Assembly (NCBI GenBank): GCA_003247185.1
Contig: QKAV01000043.1
Span: 1 to 34,884, forward strand
Reading direction: 5' to 3'
DNA length: 34,884 nucleotides
DNA from: Crocinitomicaceae bacterium
GTDB taxonomy: Bacteria; Bacteroidota; Bacteroidia; Flavobacteriales_D; Crocinitomicaceae
Shown here one piece after another: positions 28,872-34,884 of the stretch. The position numbers and the translations under genes are program-made. Positions within the stretch are counted from its first letter, which is position 1. Every line of letters starts with the position of its first letter. Below the pieces are notes generated by a model. The model ran no database searches, was not told where the DNA came from, and worked only from the letters and a program-made list of their open reading frames with translations.

Positions 28872-29612
28872 ATGAAAATTTTGGTATGTATTAGTAAAGC
28901 ACCTGATACGACGTCGAAGATCGCGTTTACAGACGGCAACACGAAATTTGATGAAAATGGTGTACAATATATTGTTAACCCTTACGATGAATGGTATGCT
29001 TTAGTGAGAGCACTGGAGCTGAAGGAGGCTAACGGAGGTTCCGTAACGATTGTTACTGTTGGAACAGCAGCTGATGAAGCTGTAATAAGAAAGGCACTGG
29101 CAATTGGTGCTGACGAAGCAGTTCGTATTGACGCCGAACCGGTTGATGCATACTACACAGCTATGCAAATTGCTGAATACGCAAAATCAAATGCTTTTGA
29201 TCTTATCTTAACAGGTAAGGAGACTATTAATTATAATGGTTCACAAGTTGGAGGAATGATTGCTGAAGCAATGAATATGCCTTATGCTTCTTTAGCAACC
29301 AAACTTGATGTTTCAGGAAATACGGCTACCATTGACATGGAAATCGTTGGCGGACTAGAGGTAGCGGACGTACAGCTTCCTGCCGTAATTTCATGTGCAA
29401 AAGGAATGGCAGAACAACGTATTCCTAACATGAGAGGAATTATGGCTGCCAGAACGAAACCCCTGAATGTAGTAGCTCCTGCTGCGATCGAACCTTTAAC
29501 TTCATTTGAGAGTTATGAGATGCCTGCTGCAAAATCAGCGTGCAAAATGATCGATCCTGCCAATATGGATGAATTGGTTTCATTACTTCACAACGAAGCT
29601 AAAGTGATCTAA
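28872..29612 (+). CDS. etfB: Electron transfer flavoprotein beta subunit
   Basis: With EtfA it carries electrons from acyl-CoA dehydrogenases to the respiratory chain; the beta subunit binds AMP. 246 residues from the ATG at 28872, chosen because MKILVCISKAPDTTSKI is the family start; the open frame extends 44 codons further upstream but contains the promoter. Seen: DEWYALVRALELKE, ALAIGADEAVRID, DLILTGKETINYNGSQVGGMIAE (the AMP/interface loop) and the C-terminal PNMRGIMAARTKPL. etfA follows 24 bases later. Confidence 0.95.
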   Translation: MKILVCISKAPDTTSKIAFTDGNTKFDENGVQYIVNPYDEWYALVRALELKEANGGSVTIVTVGTAADEAVIRKALAIGADEAVRIDAEPVDAYYTAMQIAEYAKSNAFDLILTGKETINYNGSQVGGMIAEAMNMPYASLATKLDVSGNTATIDMEIVGGLEVADVQLPAVISCAKGMAEQRIPNMRGIMAARTKPLNVVAPAAIEPLTSFESYEMPAAKSACKMIDPANMDELVSLLHNEAKVI

Positions 29613-29636
29613 GGTTAATTTCTAAAGTATTTGAAT

Positions 29637-30575
29637 ATGTCAACATTAGTATATATTAATAGTTCAAACGGAATTGCTAAAAGTGGATTTGAAGCAATTA
29701 CCTATGCAAAGAAACTTGGAGGTGACGTCGTTGCTGTAACGAATGGGAACCTTGCAGCAGATCAATTGGGTAAATTAGGAGAGTACGGCGCTTCCAAAGT
29801 TCTTGTAGATCGTTCGATCGTATCCAATGATCCTGTTCAATTAACCAATCTTATTGCTAAAGCTGCTGAAACAGTAGGTGCAGATACTATCGTATTTTCA
29901 CATGATTTGGTAGCTAAATCAGTTGCTCCGAGATTGTCTGTAAAATTGAAAGCAGGTCTTGTAGCCGGAGCTATTGATGTTCCGAACGGAGATAAAGTAA
30001 AAGTGAATGTATTCAGTGGTAAAGCATTTGGGTATGTAAAACTTCACTCTGCAAAACGCATTATCTCATTATTACCGAACAGTTTTCAACCGGAAGCAAC
30101 CGGAAGTGCATGCGGAGTAGAAGATTTTAATGCAGATGCAGGTACAAACTCAATCACAGTTAAAGATGTTAAGAAACCGGAAGGTGAGATTCCATTACCG
30201 GAAGCTGAACTGGTTGTTTCTGCTGGTAGAGGATTAAAGGGGCCTGAAAACTGGGGTATCGTTGAAGATCTGGCGCACGCCTTAGGAGCTGCAACAGCAT
30301 GTTCACGCCCGGTAGCTGATATCGGATGGAGACCTCATCACGAACACGTTGGACAAACAGGTGTTGCTATCCGTCCGAATTTGTATATTGCAGCAGGTAT
30401 TTCAGGTGCCATTCAACACTTAGCCGGTGTTAATGGTTCAAAAGTGATCGTTGTTATCAATACGGATCCTGAAGCACCATTCTTCAAAGCAGCAGACTAC
30501 GGAGTGGTAGGCGATGCATTTGAAGTTTTACCGAGACTAACTGAAGCCGTAAAGAAATTTAAAGCTTCTCATTAA
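29637..30575 (+). CDS. etfA: Electron transfer flavoprotein alpha subunit
   Basis: Binds the redox-active FAD of the ETF heterodimer. 312 residues, normal. The C-terminal FAD domain is very clear: SAGRGLKGPENWGIVEDLAHALGA (about 197-220), then CSRPVADIGWRPHHEHVGQTG, PNLYIAAGISGAIQHLAG and INTDPEAPFFKAADYGVVGD. The ATG at 29637 is chosen over a TTG two codons upstream. The gene ends 13 bases before a strong terminator. Confidence 0.97.
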   Translation: MSTLVYINSSNGIAKSGFEAITYAKKLGGDVVAVTNGNLAADQLGKLGEYGASKVLVDRSIVSNDPVQLTNLIAKAAETVGADTIVFSHDLVAKSVAPRLSVKLKAGLVAGAIDVPNGDKVKVNVFSGKAFGYVKLHSAKRIISLLPNSFQPEATGSACGVEDFNADAGTNSITVKDVKKPEGEIPLPEAELVVSAGRGLKGPENWGIVEDLAHALGAATACSRPVADIGWRPHHEHVGQTGVAIRPNLYIAAGISGAIQHLAGVNGSKVIVVINTDPEAPFFKAADYGVVGDAFEVLPRLTEAVKKFKASH

Positions 30576-30588
30576 TTGAATATTGTGT

Positions 30589-30616
30589 GTCCGGAGGAGA
30601 CTCCGGACCATTTTTT
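30589..30616 (+). terminator. Intrinsic terminator of etfBA, abutting the next start codon
   Basis: GTCCGGAG (30589-30596) pairs perfectly with CTCCGGAC (30601-30608) around a GAGA tetraloop (GNRA type), then CCA and six T (30611-30616). It begins 13 bases after the etfA stop codon. The start codon of the next gene is at 30620. Confidence 0.85.
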
Positions 30617-30619
30617 ACA

Positions 30620-31216
30620 ATGGAAAAGATCAAACTTGAAATAGTTGGACTCTCTTATAGTCAGACGCAATCTGGCGCTTATGCTCTTGTGTTATCAGAA
30701 GCCGGGGGAAACCGACGACTTCCTATTATCATTGGAGGATTTGAAGCCCAGGCGATAGCTATAGAATTAGAAAAAATGGTTCCAACCAGACCATTGACTC
30801 ATGATCTTTTTAAAAATTTCGCACAGGCATTTGATATCGTTGTTAAAGAAGTTGTAATCTACAATCTCGTTGAAGGCATTTTTTATTCCAAATTAATTTG
30901 TGAGAGAGACGGGCAGATCGTAGAAATTGACGCACGAACGTCAGATGCTATAGCAATCGGAATCCGATTTAACTGTGAAATTTATACATTCGAAAACATT
31001 CTATCCAGTGCCGGAATAATGCTGGATGAAGAAGATCTAAACGAGGATGAGAGCGACTTTTCATCTGACTCATTCGAAGAAGAAACTCAGGAAGTTAATA
31101 GTTTGGATAGTCTGACTATCGACGAACTACAGACTGAACTAAACCAAGCTATTGAAAATGAGGATTACGAACTGGCTTCCAGAATCCGTGACGAGATCAA
31201 CAAAAGGAATCCTTAG
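30620..31216 (+). CDS. Bifunctional nuclease (BFN, DUF151) domain protein with C-terminal UVR motif
   Basis: 198 residues from ATG 30620. Residues about 1-130 match the BFN domain: LPIIIGGFEAQAIAIELE (about 32-49), RPLTHDLFKNFAQAFDI and EIDARTSDAIAIGIRF (about 97-112). Plant and bacterial BFN proteins have been reported with DNase/RNase activity. After an acidic low-complexity linker (about 138-160) comes a UvrB/UvrC (UVR) motif, IDELQTELNQAIENEDYELA. Activity and substrate here are inferred. A GTG 11 codons upstream (30587) is rejected: it would put the N terminus inside the terminator. No own promoter is visible; expression may depend on read-through from etfBA. The 3' end overlaps the transporter gene. 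Confidence 0.82.
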   Translation: MEKIKLEIVGLSYSQTQSGAYALVLSEAGGNRRLPIIIGGFEAQAIAIELEKMVPTRPLTHDLFKNFAQAFDIVVKEVVIYNLVEGIFYSKLICERDGQIVEIDARTSDAIAIGIRFNCEIYTFENILSSAGIMLDEEDLNEDESDFSSDSFEEETQEVNSLDSLTIDELQTELNQAIENEDYELASRIRDEINKRNP

Positions 31217-32810
31217 TATTGCCTTTGTATTTTATTTCACGACTTTATTCGCGCAAAATCTAGAAGGTACCACCTATTATTCAGCTGATGGTAAGAAATT
31301 TGAGTTTGTAAATGGCTCTGAATTCAATAACACAGACACTTCTCTTTTTTTAGGGCACGTTGGAAGTTGGGAAGTCGGAAACGGAAAGCTGATTCTTTTC
31401 ACTGCTGTTGATGACTCCACCGAGATCAGAGATACGCTGGATATTACCTATCAATCAAAAGATCGGATTTCCGTATATAACGGGGCGCGCTATTTTACAC
31501 TTCAAAAGAAAAATGCTTCAAGATCTGAGAATTACTTCACATCAATTATCCGTGCTATTCTCGGAATGTCTGCATTATTATTACTCGGTTTTCTATTCAG
31601 TGCTGACCGTAAACATATCAACTGGTCGCTTGTAATCAAGGGAATTCTGTTACAGGTTGTCCTTGCACTGCTTATTCTAAAAGCTCCATATGTGGAAGGC
31701 TTTTTTGAATTCTTATCCCGCGCTTTCGTGAAAGTAGTTGATATGGCTCACGAAGGTGCAACATTTGTCTTCGGTAGTTTTATCGATGGAACTGTAAATC
31801 CGTATGTGAAGAACTTCGCTACCTGGATTTTACCCTCGGTTATCTTCTTCTCTGCCCTGACAAGTTTAATGTATTATTGGGGAATTCTGCAACGAGTAGT
31901 AATGGGAATGGCATGGCTCATGAAACGCGTTATGGGACTTTCCGGTGCAGAAAGTGTATCTGCGGCGGGAAATATTTTCCTGGGACAGACTGAAGCTCCT
32001 TTACTCGTAAAACCTTATCTGGGTAGAATGACCAAATCGGAAATTCTTTGTCTGATGGCAGGAGGAATGGCAACAATTGCAGGTGGAGTTTTAGCATCAT
32101 ATATTGGTTTCTTAGGAGGAGAAGACCCTCAGCAAAAGGTCTATTTTGCAAAGCATCTGCTTACTGCATCACTGATGAGTGCACCTGCAGCTATTGTTTT
32201 TGCTAAAATGCTTTTTCCGGAAAGAGAGGAAATCAATCCTGACCTAAGTGTAGAAAAAGAAAAACTAGGTGCAAACGCACTTGAAGCCATCACAAACGGT
32301 ACAACCGATGGTTTAAAATTAGCCGTGAATGTCGGAGCCATGCTGATCGTATTCATTTCGTTAGTTGCACTGGCAAACTGGCTTCTCGGAAAATTTGGTT
32401 ATTACACCGGACTCAACGACATTATCGCCTCATTCGGTCATTATTCTTCACTTTCTTTTGAAGCTGTTTTAGGATATACCTTGTCACCTTTTGCTTGGAT
32501 CATGGGAGTTCCATGGGAAGACAGTTTAATTGTAGGACAATTACTCGGTGAGAAAACAATTCTGAACGAATTTGTGGCATACGGAAATTTGGCAACGCTG
32601 AAATTCTACATGTCAGATAAAGCTGTTCTGATGACGACTTATGTACTCTGTGGTTTTGCCAACTTTGCCTCTATTGGTATTCAGGTCGGTGGAATTGGCG
32701 CACTTGCTCCTGAGAGAAAAAGCACGCTTGCCAAATTTGGAATGAAGGCCTTGATAGCAGGAACGCTGGCCTGTATGTCTACTGCAGTTATTGCCGGAAT
32801 GTTATACTGA
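31158..32810 (+). CDS. CNT (NupC) family nucleoside transporter with an N-terminal exported domain
   Basis: 550 residues from ATG 31158. A signal-like segment (about GILSIAFVFYFTTLFAQ, 17-33) is followed by about 85 residues of beta-rich, lipocalin-like sequence (LEGTTYYSADGKKFEF, GSWEVGNGKLILF), then a typical concentrative nucleoside transporter with about eight or more membrane spans. Family segments include GAESVSAAGNIFLGQTEAPLLVKPYL, GGMATIAGGVLASYIGFLGG and GFANFASIGIQVGGIGALAPERK. CNT proteins import nucleosides with H+ or Na+; the substrate cannot be read. It overlaps the preceding gene by 59 bases; a GTG at 31188 would give a tidier signal peptide (start TRSTKGILS) and a 29-base overlap, and may be the true start. 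Its stop overlaps the next start as TGATG. Confidence 0.85.
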   Translation: MRITNWLPESVTRSTKGILSIAFVFYFTTLFAQNLEGTTYYSADGKKFEFVNGSEFNNTDTSLFLGHVGSWEVGNGKLILFTAVDDSTEIRDTLDITYQSKDRISVYNGARYFTLQKKNASRSENYFTSIIRAILGMSALLLLGFLFSADRKHINWSLVIKGILLQVVLALLILKAPYVEGFFEFLSRAFVKVVDMAHEGATFVFGSFIDGTVNPYVKNFATWILPSVIFFSALTSLMYYWGILQRVVMGMAWLMKRVMGLSGAESVSAAGNIFLGQTEAPLLVKPYLGRMTKSEILCLMAGGMATIAGGVLASYIGFLGGEDPQQKVYFAKHLLTASLMSAPAAIVFAKMLFPEREEINPDLSVEKEKLGANALEAITNGTTDGLKLAVNVGAMLIVFISLVALANWLLGKFGYYTGLNDIIASFGHYSSLSFEAVLGYTLSPFAWIMGVPWEDSLIVGQLLGEKTILNEFVAYGNLATLKFYMSDKAVLMTTYVLCGFANFASIGIQVGGIGALAPERKSTLAKFGMKALIAGTLACMSTAVIAGMLY

Positions 32811-33778
32811 TGAACCTAACGGAGCGCGTTTTTGAGATATCATCTGATCGCGAGTTTGAACAAATCGCACTTGAGCTTTTTGAATTCCAGTACAGCAGAA
32901 ATACAGTATACCGGTCATTTGCCGATGGCTTGAAAATGAACCATCCGAAAACGCTGGAAGAAATTCCGTTTTTGCCCATCTCATTCTTTAAATCGCACCG
33001 CATCATACTTGACGGTTTAAAGGAAGAAGTTATTTTCAAAAGCAGCGGAACAGGAGGCGAAAGATCAGCGCATTTTGTACATTCTACCCAACTGTATGAA
33101 AAATCCTTCGTAAATGCCTTCAGGCAATTTTTCGGTGATCCTGAAGAACTGGTCATTCTGGCACTATTACCCAATTACCTCGAACAAGGAGAATCGAGTC
33201 TGGTCTATATGGTGGATCAGCTCATCCGCCTGACAAAAGATGAGAATAGTGGTTTCTATTTGAATGATCTGCACCAATTGATCAGACACATTGCGAGCAT
33301 TAAATCAACAGGAAAACGCATCATACTTTTTGGTGTAAGTTATGCCTTATTGGATCTTGCCGCCTTATCTCCGGACCTAAACGGAGTAACAGTAATCGAA
33401 ACCGGCGGGATGAAAGGACGACGTAAAGAGATGACCAAATCAGATCTTCATGAAACCCTCCGCAAAGGACTCGGTGTTGAGTCTATTTATTCCGAATACG
33501 GAATGACCGAACTGCTATCGCAGGCATACAGCACAGGAGAACTTCTTTTCAATACGCCGTCCTGGATGAGAATCCTTATTCGCGATACGAATGACCCTTT
33601 GACCTATCTTGAAAACGGAAAAACCGGGGGAATCAATGTTATTGATCTTACCAATATCTACAGTTGTTCCTTTATTGCCACACAGGATCTGGGTAAGAGC
33701 TTTTCCAACGGTCAGTTCGAAGTATTAGGCAGATTTGATATGGCTGATATCAGAGGTTGCAACCTACTGGTGCAGTGA
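32810..33778 (+). CDS. LuxE/PaaK-like acyl-protein ligase family (adenylate-forming)
   Basis: 322 residues. Adenylate-forming features: FLPISFFKSHR (54-64), the phosphate-binding loop FKSSGTGGERS (76-86), a central ETGGMKGRRKEMTKSDLHE, IYSEYGMTELLSQAYS, and a C-terminal LGRFDMADIRGCNLLVQ. LuxE transfers an activated fatty acid to a C-terminal cysteine; Cys317, six residues from the end, is placed suggestively, but this is inference. No luxC, luxD or luxAB is near, so bioluminescence is not implied. The substrate is unknown. It starts in TGATG overlap with the transporter and is followed 23 bases later by the TauE-like gene. Confidence 0.75.
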   Translation: MNLTERVFEISSDREFEQIALELFEFQYSRNTVYRSFADGLKMNHPKTLEEIPFLPISFFKSHRIILDGLKEEVIFKSSGTGGERSAHFVHSTQLYEKSFVNAFRQFFGDPEELVILALLPNYLEQGESSLVYMVDQLIRLTKDENSGFYLNDLHQLIRHIASIKSTGKRIILFGVSYALLDLAALSPDLNGVTVIETGGMKGRRKEMTKSDLHETLRKGLGVESIYSEYGMTELLSQAYSTGELLFNTPSWMRILIRDTNDPLTYLENGKTGGINVIDLTNIYSCSFIATQDLGKSFSNGQFEVLGRFDMADIRGCNLLVQ

Positions 33779-33801
33779 TTCCTTTTAGCTATATTTACGT
33801 T

Positions 33802-34191
33802 ATGGAGCAGCAAACGGTCATCATTTTAGTGATAGTAGGTGTATTGGCAGGTATCCTTAGCGGATTTGTCGGTGTGGGTGGAGGTGTCATTATCGTACCC
33901 GCATTAGTATATGCCTTAGGAATGAGTCAACATAGTGCGCAGGGAACAAGCTTATTCGTGTTACTTCTTCCGGTTGGAATATTAGCCGTTCACAACTACT
34001 GGAAATCAGGAAATATTAATTGGAAATTTGGCTTGATTATAGCCGTTACCTTTGTAGTCGGAGGGTATATCGGATCGAAACTCGCGCTCAGACTCTCTCC
34101 TGCTATTGTTAAATTGATCTTCGGTGGCATTATGGCATACGTATCTGTAAGAATGATGCTATCCGGTTATAATGGACTTACAAATGAGTAA
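33802..34191 (+). CDS. Half-size TauE/SafE family membrane protein
   Basis: 129 residues, about half of a usual TauE/SafE protein (about 250, eight spans). Four hydrophobic segments can be seen: about 5-35 (GILSGFVGVGGGVIIVPAL, the family start motif), about 50-65, 73-95 and 100-120. Full-length members are thought to export sulfite or sulfonates, with two similar halves; a single half would probably work as a dimer. ATG 33802 is chosen, as it begins right before the first span; an upstream TTG (33757) is in the preceding gene. The 3' end overlaps the M20 gene by 8 bases. Confidence 0.75.
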   Translation: MEQQTVIILVIVGVLAGILSGFVGVGGGVIIVPALVYALGMSQHSAQGTSLFVLLLPVGILAVHNYWKSGNINWKFGLIIAVTFVVGGYIGSKLALRLSPAIVKLIFGGIMAYVSVRMMLSGYNGLTNE

Positions 34192-34884
34192 CGAAGTACA
34201 TAGTTATATCAAAAAAAGATCTTCAGAATTACAAGATGAAGTACGTTTGATACGCGAACATTTGCATCAACATCCGGAACTATCATATAAGGAGTTTGAA
34301 ACAATGGCATTTGTCAAGTCCAAATTGGATGAATATGGCATCGAAAATCAATCGGGAATCGGAGACACAGGCGTAGTTGGATATATTTCCAATGGGAATG
34401 ACTCTTACTGTATTGGTCTGCGCGCGGATCTGGATGCATTACCCATCTATGAACAAAATGATGTTACTTATCGATCTCAGGTAGATGGCGTTATGCATGC
34501 ATGTGGACACGATGTTCATACATCCGTATTACTTGGAGCTGCAAAAATTCTGAATGAAATTAAGTCTCAGTTACCCCATTCCATCAAGTTGATCTTTCAA
34601 CCCGGAGAAGAGAAAAATCCGGGCGGTGCTACTTATATGATTCGTGATGGTGTACTGGACAATCCCGAAATAAAATCCATGTACGCACTGCATGTTTTTC
34701 CGGAGCTTGAAGCCGGAGAGCTCGGGTTAAAAAGTGGATTATACATGGCTTCATGTGATGAAATCCATCTGACAATTAATGGCGTTGGCGGACACGGGGC
34801 TACTCCTCACAAGTGCATCGACCCCATTATTATCGGAGCAGGCCTGATCCTTGAATTGCAGCAAGTGGTATCCAGAAAATGTGA
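34184..34884 (+). CDS. M20 family amidohydrolase (peptidase M20D type), 3' end outside window
   Basis: Frame open to the window edge, 233 codons visible. Metal and catalytic motifs of the M20D amidohydrolase/aminoacylase group: IREHLHQHPELSYKE (about 20-34), GLRADLDALPI (about 85-95), MHACGHDVHTSVLLGAA (about 111-127, Cys and His metal ligands), FQPGEEKNPGGA (catalytic Glu-Glu pair), ALHVFPEL (His) and NGVGGHGATPH at the start of the lid domain. Such enzymes cleave N-acyl amino acids or related amides; the substrate is unknown. It starts 8 bases before the end of the preceding gene (ATGAGTAA), so translation is probably coupled. Confidence 0.92.
   Translation, partial: MSNEVHSYIKKRSSELQDEVRLIREHLHQHPELSYKEFETMAFVKSKLDEYGIENQSGIGDTGVVGYISNGNDSYCIGLRADLDALPIYEQNDVTYRSQVDGVMHACGHDVHTSVLLGAAKILNEIKSQLPHSIKLIFQPGEEKNPGGATYMIRDGVLDNPEIKSMYALHVFPELEAGELGLKSGLYMASCDEIHLTINGVGGHGATPHKCIDPIIIGAGLILELQQVVSRKC

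Overview
The window looks like a chromosomal segment of a Bacteroidota bacterium, most likely of the order Flavobacteriales. Four signs support this: a type IX secretion (type B) C-terminal sorting domain, promoters that fit the Bacteroidota TTG-N19-TAnnTTTG consensus rather than sigma70, few Shine-Dalgarno sequences before genes, and the order rpoA-rplQ-carA-eno. Genus and species cannot be read from the sequence. Nearly everything is housekeeping; I see no prophage, insertion sequence, CRISPR array, tRNA, rRNA or defence island.

Layout. 1-2635 (+) holds the C-terminal part of an AddA/RecB-like helicase-nuclease. It converges on, and overlaps by 12 bases, a long-form urocanate hydratase (2624-4639, -). 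Next come a large glycine-rich secreted protein with a T9SS sorting domain (4716-7313, -) and the TAATG-coupled pair carA-eno (7433-9819, -). From 27139 down to 9925 (-) runs one uninterrupted ribosomal superoperon in which the str, S10, spc and alpha clusters are joined: rpsL-rpsG-fusA-rpsJ-rplCDWB-rpsS-rplV-rpsC-rplP-rpmC-rpsQ-rplNXE-rpsNH-rplFR-rpsE-rpmD-rplO-secY-infA-rpmJ-rpsMKD-rpoA-rplQ. A good promoter lies before rpsL and a clear intrinsic terminator after rplQ. tuf, adk and map, often found in these clusters elsewhere, are absent. Upstream are a small Cys-rich lipoprotein (27343-27555, -) and pdhB (27632-28612, -). A divergent intergenic region then separates pdhB from the + strand genes: etfB-etfA, a terminator, and a tightly packed set made of a bifunctional-nuclease-domain protein, a CNT nucleoside transporter with an added N-terminal exported domain, a LuxE/PaaK-like acyl-protein ligase relative, a half-size TauE/SafE membrane protein and a cut-off M20 amidohydrolase.

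How the genes work together. The superoperon supplies ribosomal proteins, EF-G, IF-1, the SecY channel and the RNA polymerase alpha subunit. carA feeds pyrimidine and arginine synthesis; eno and pdhB are central carbon enzymes; EtfAB carries electrons from acyl-CoA dehydrogenases to the respiratory chain. hutU is the second step of histidine breakdown.

Most interesting points. (1) Most superoperon spacers are 3-37 bases, but the three around rpsD, rpoA and rplQ are 83-97 bases, and each holds a strong nested stem or possible pseudoknot, making them candidate ribosomal-protein control elements. (2) A 9+9 bp inverted repeat overlaps the -7 box of the pdhB promoter. (3) The hutU promoter has its -33 element in the loop of the preceding gene's terminator. 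(4) An intrinsic terminator with a GNRA loop ends just before the start codon of the bifunctional nuclease gene. (5) HutU lacks the cysteine of the classical urocanase motif. I did not find a clearly new multi-gene system; the RNA structures in the alpha region are the best candidates for undescribed or under-described biology.
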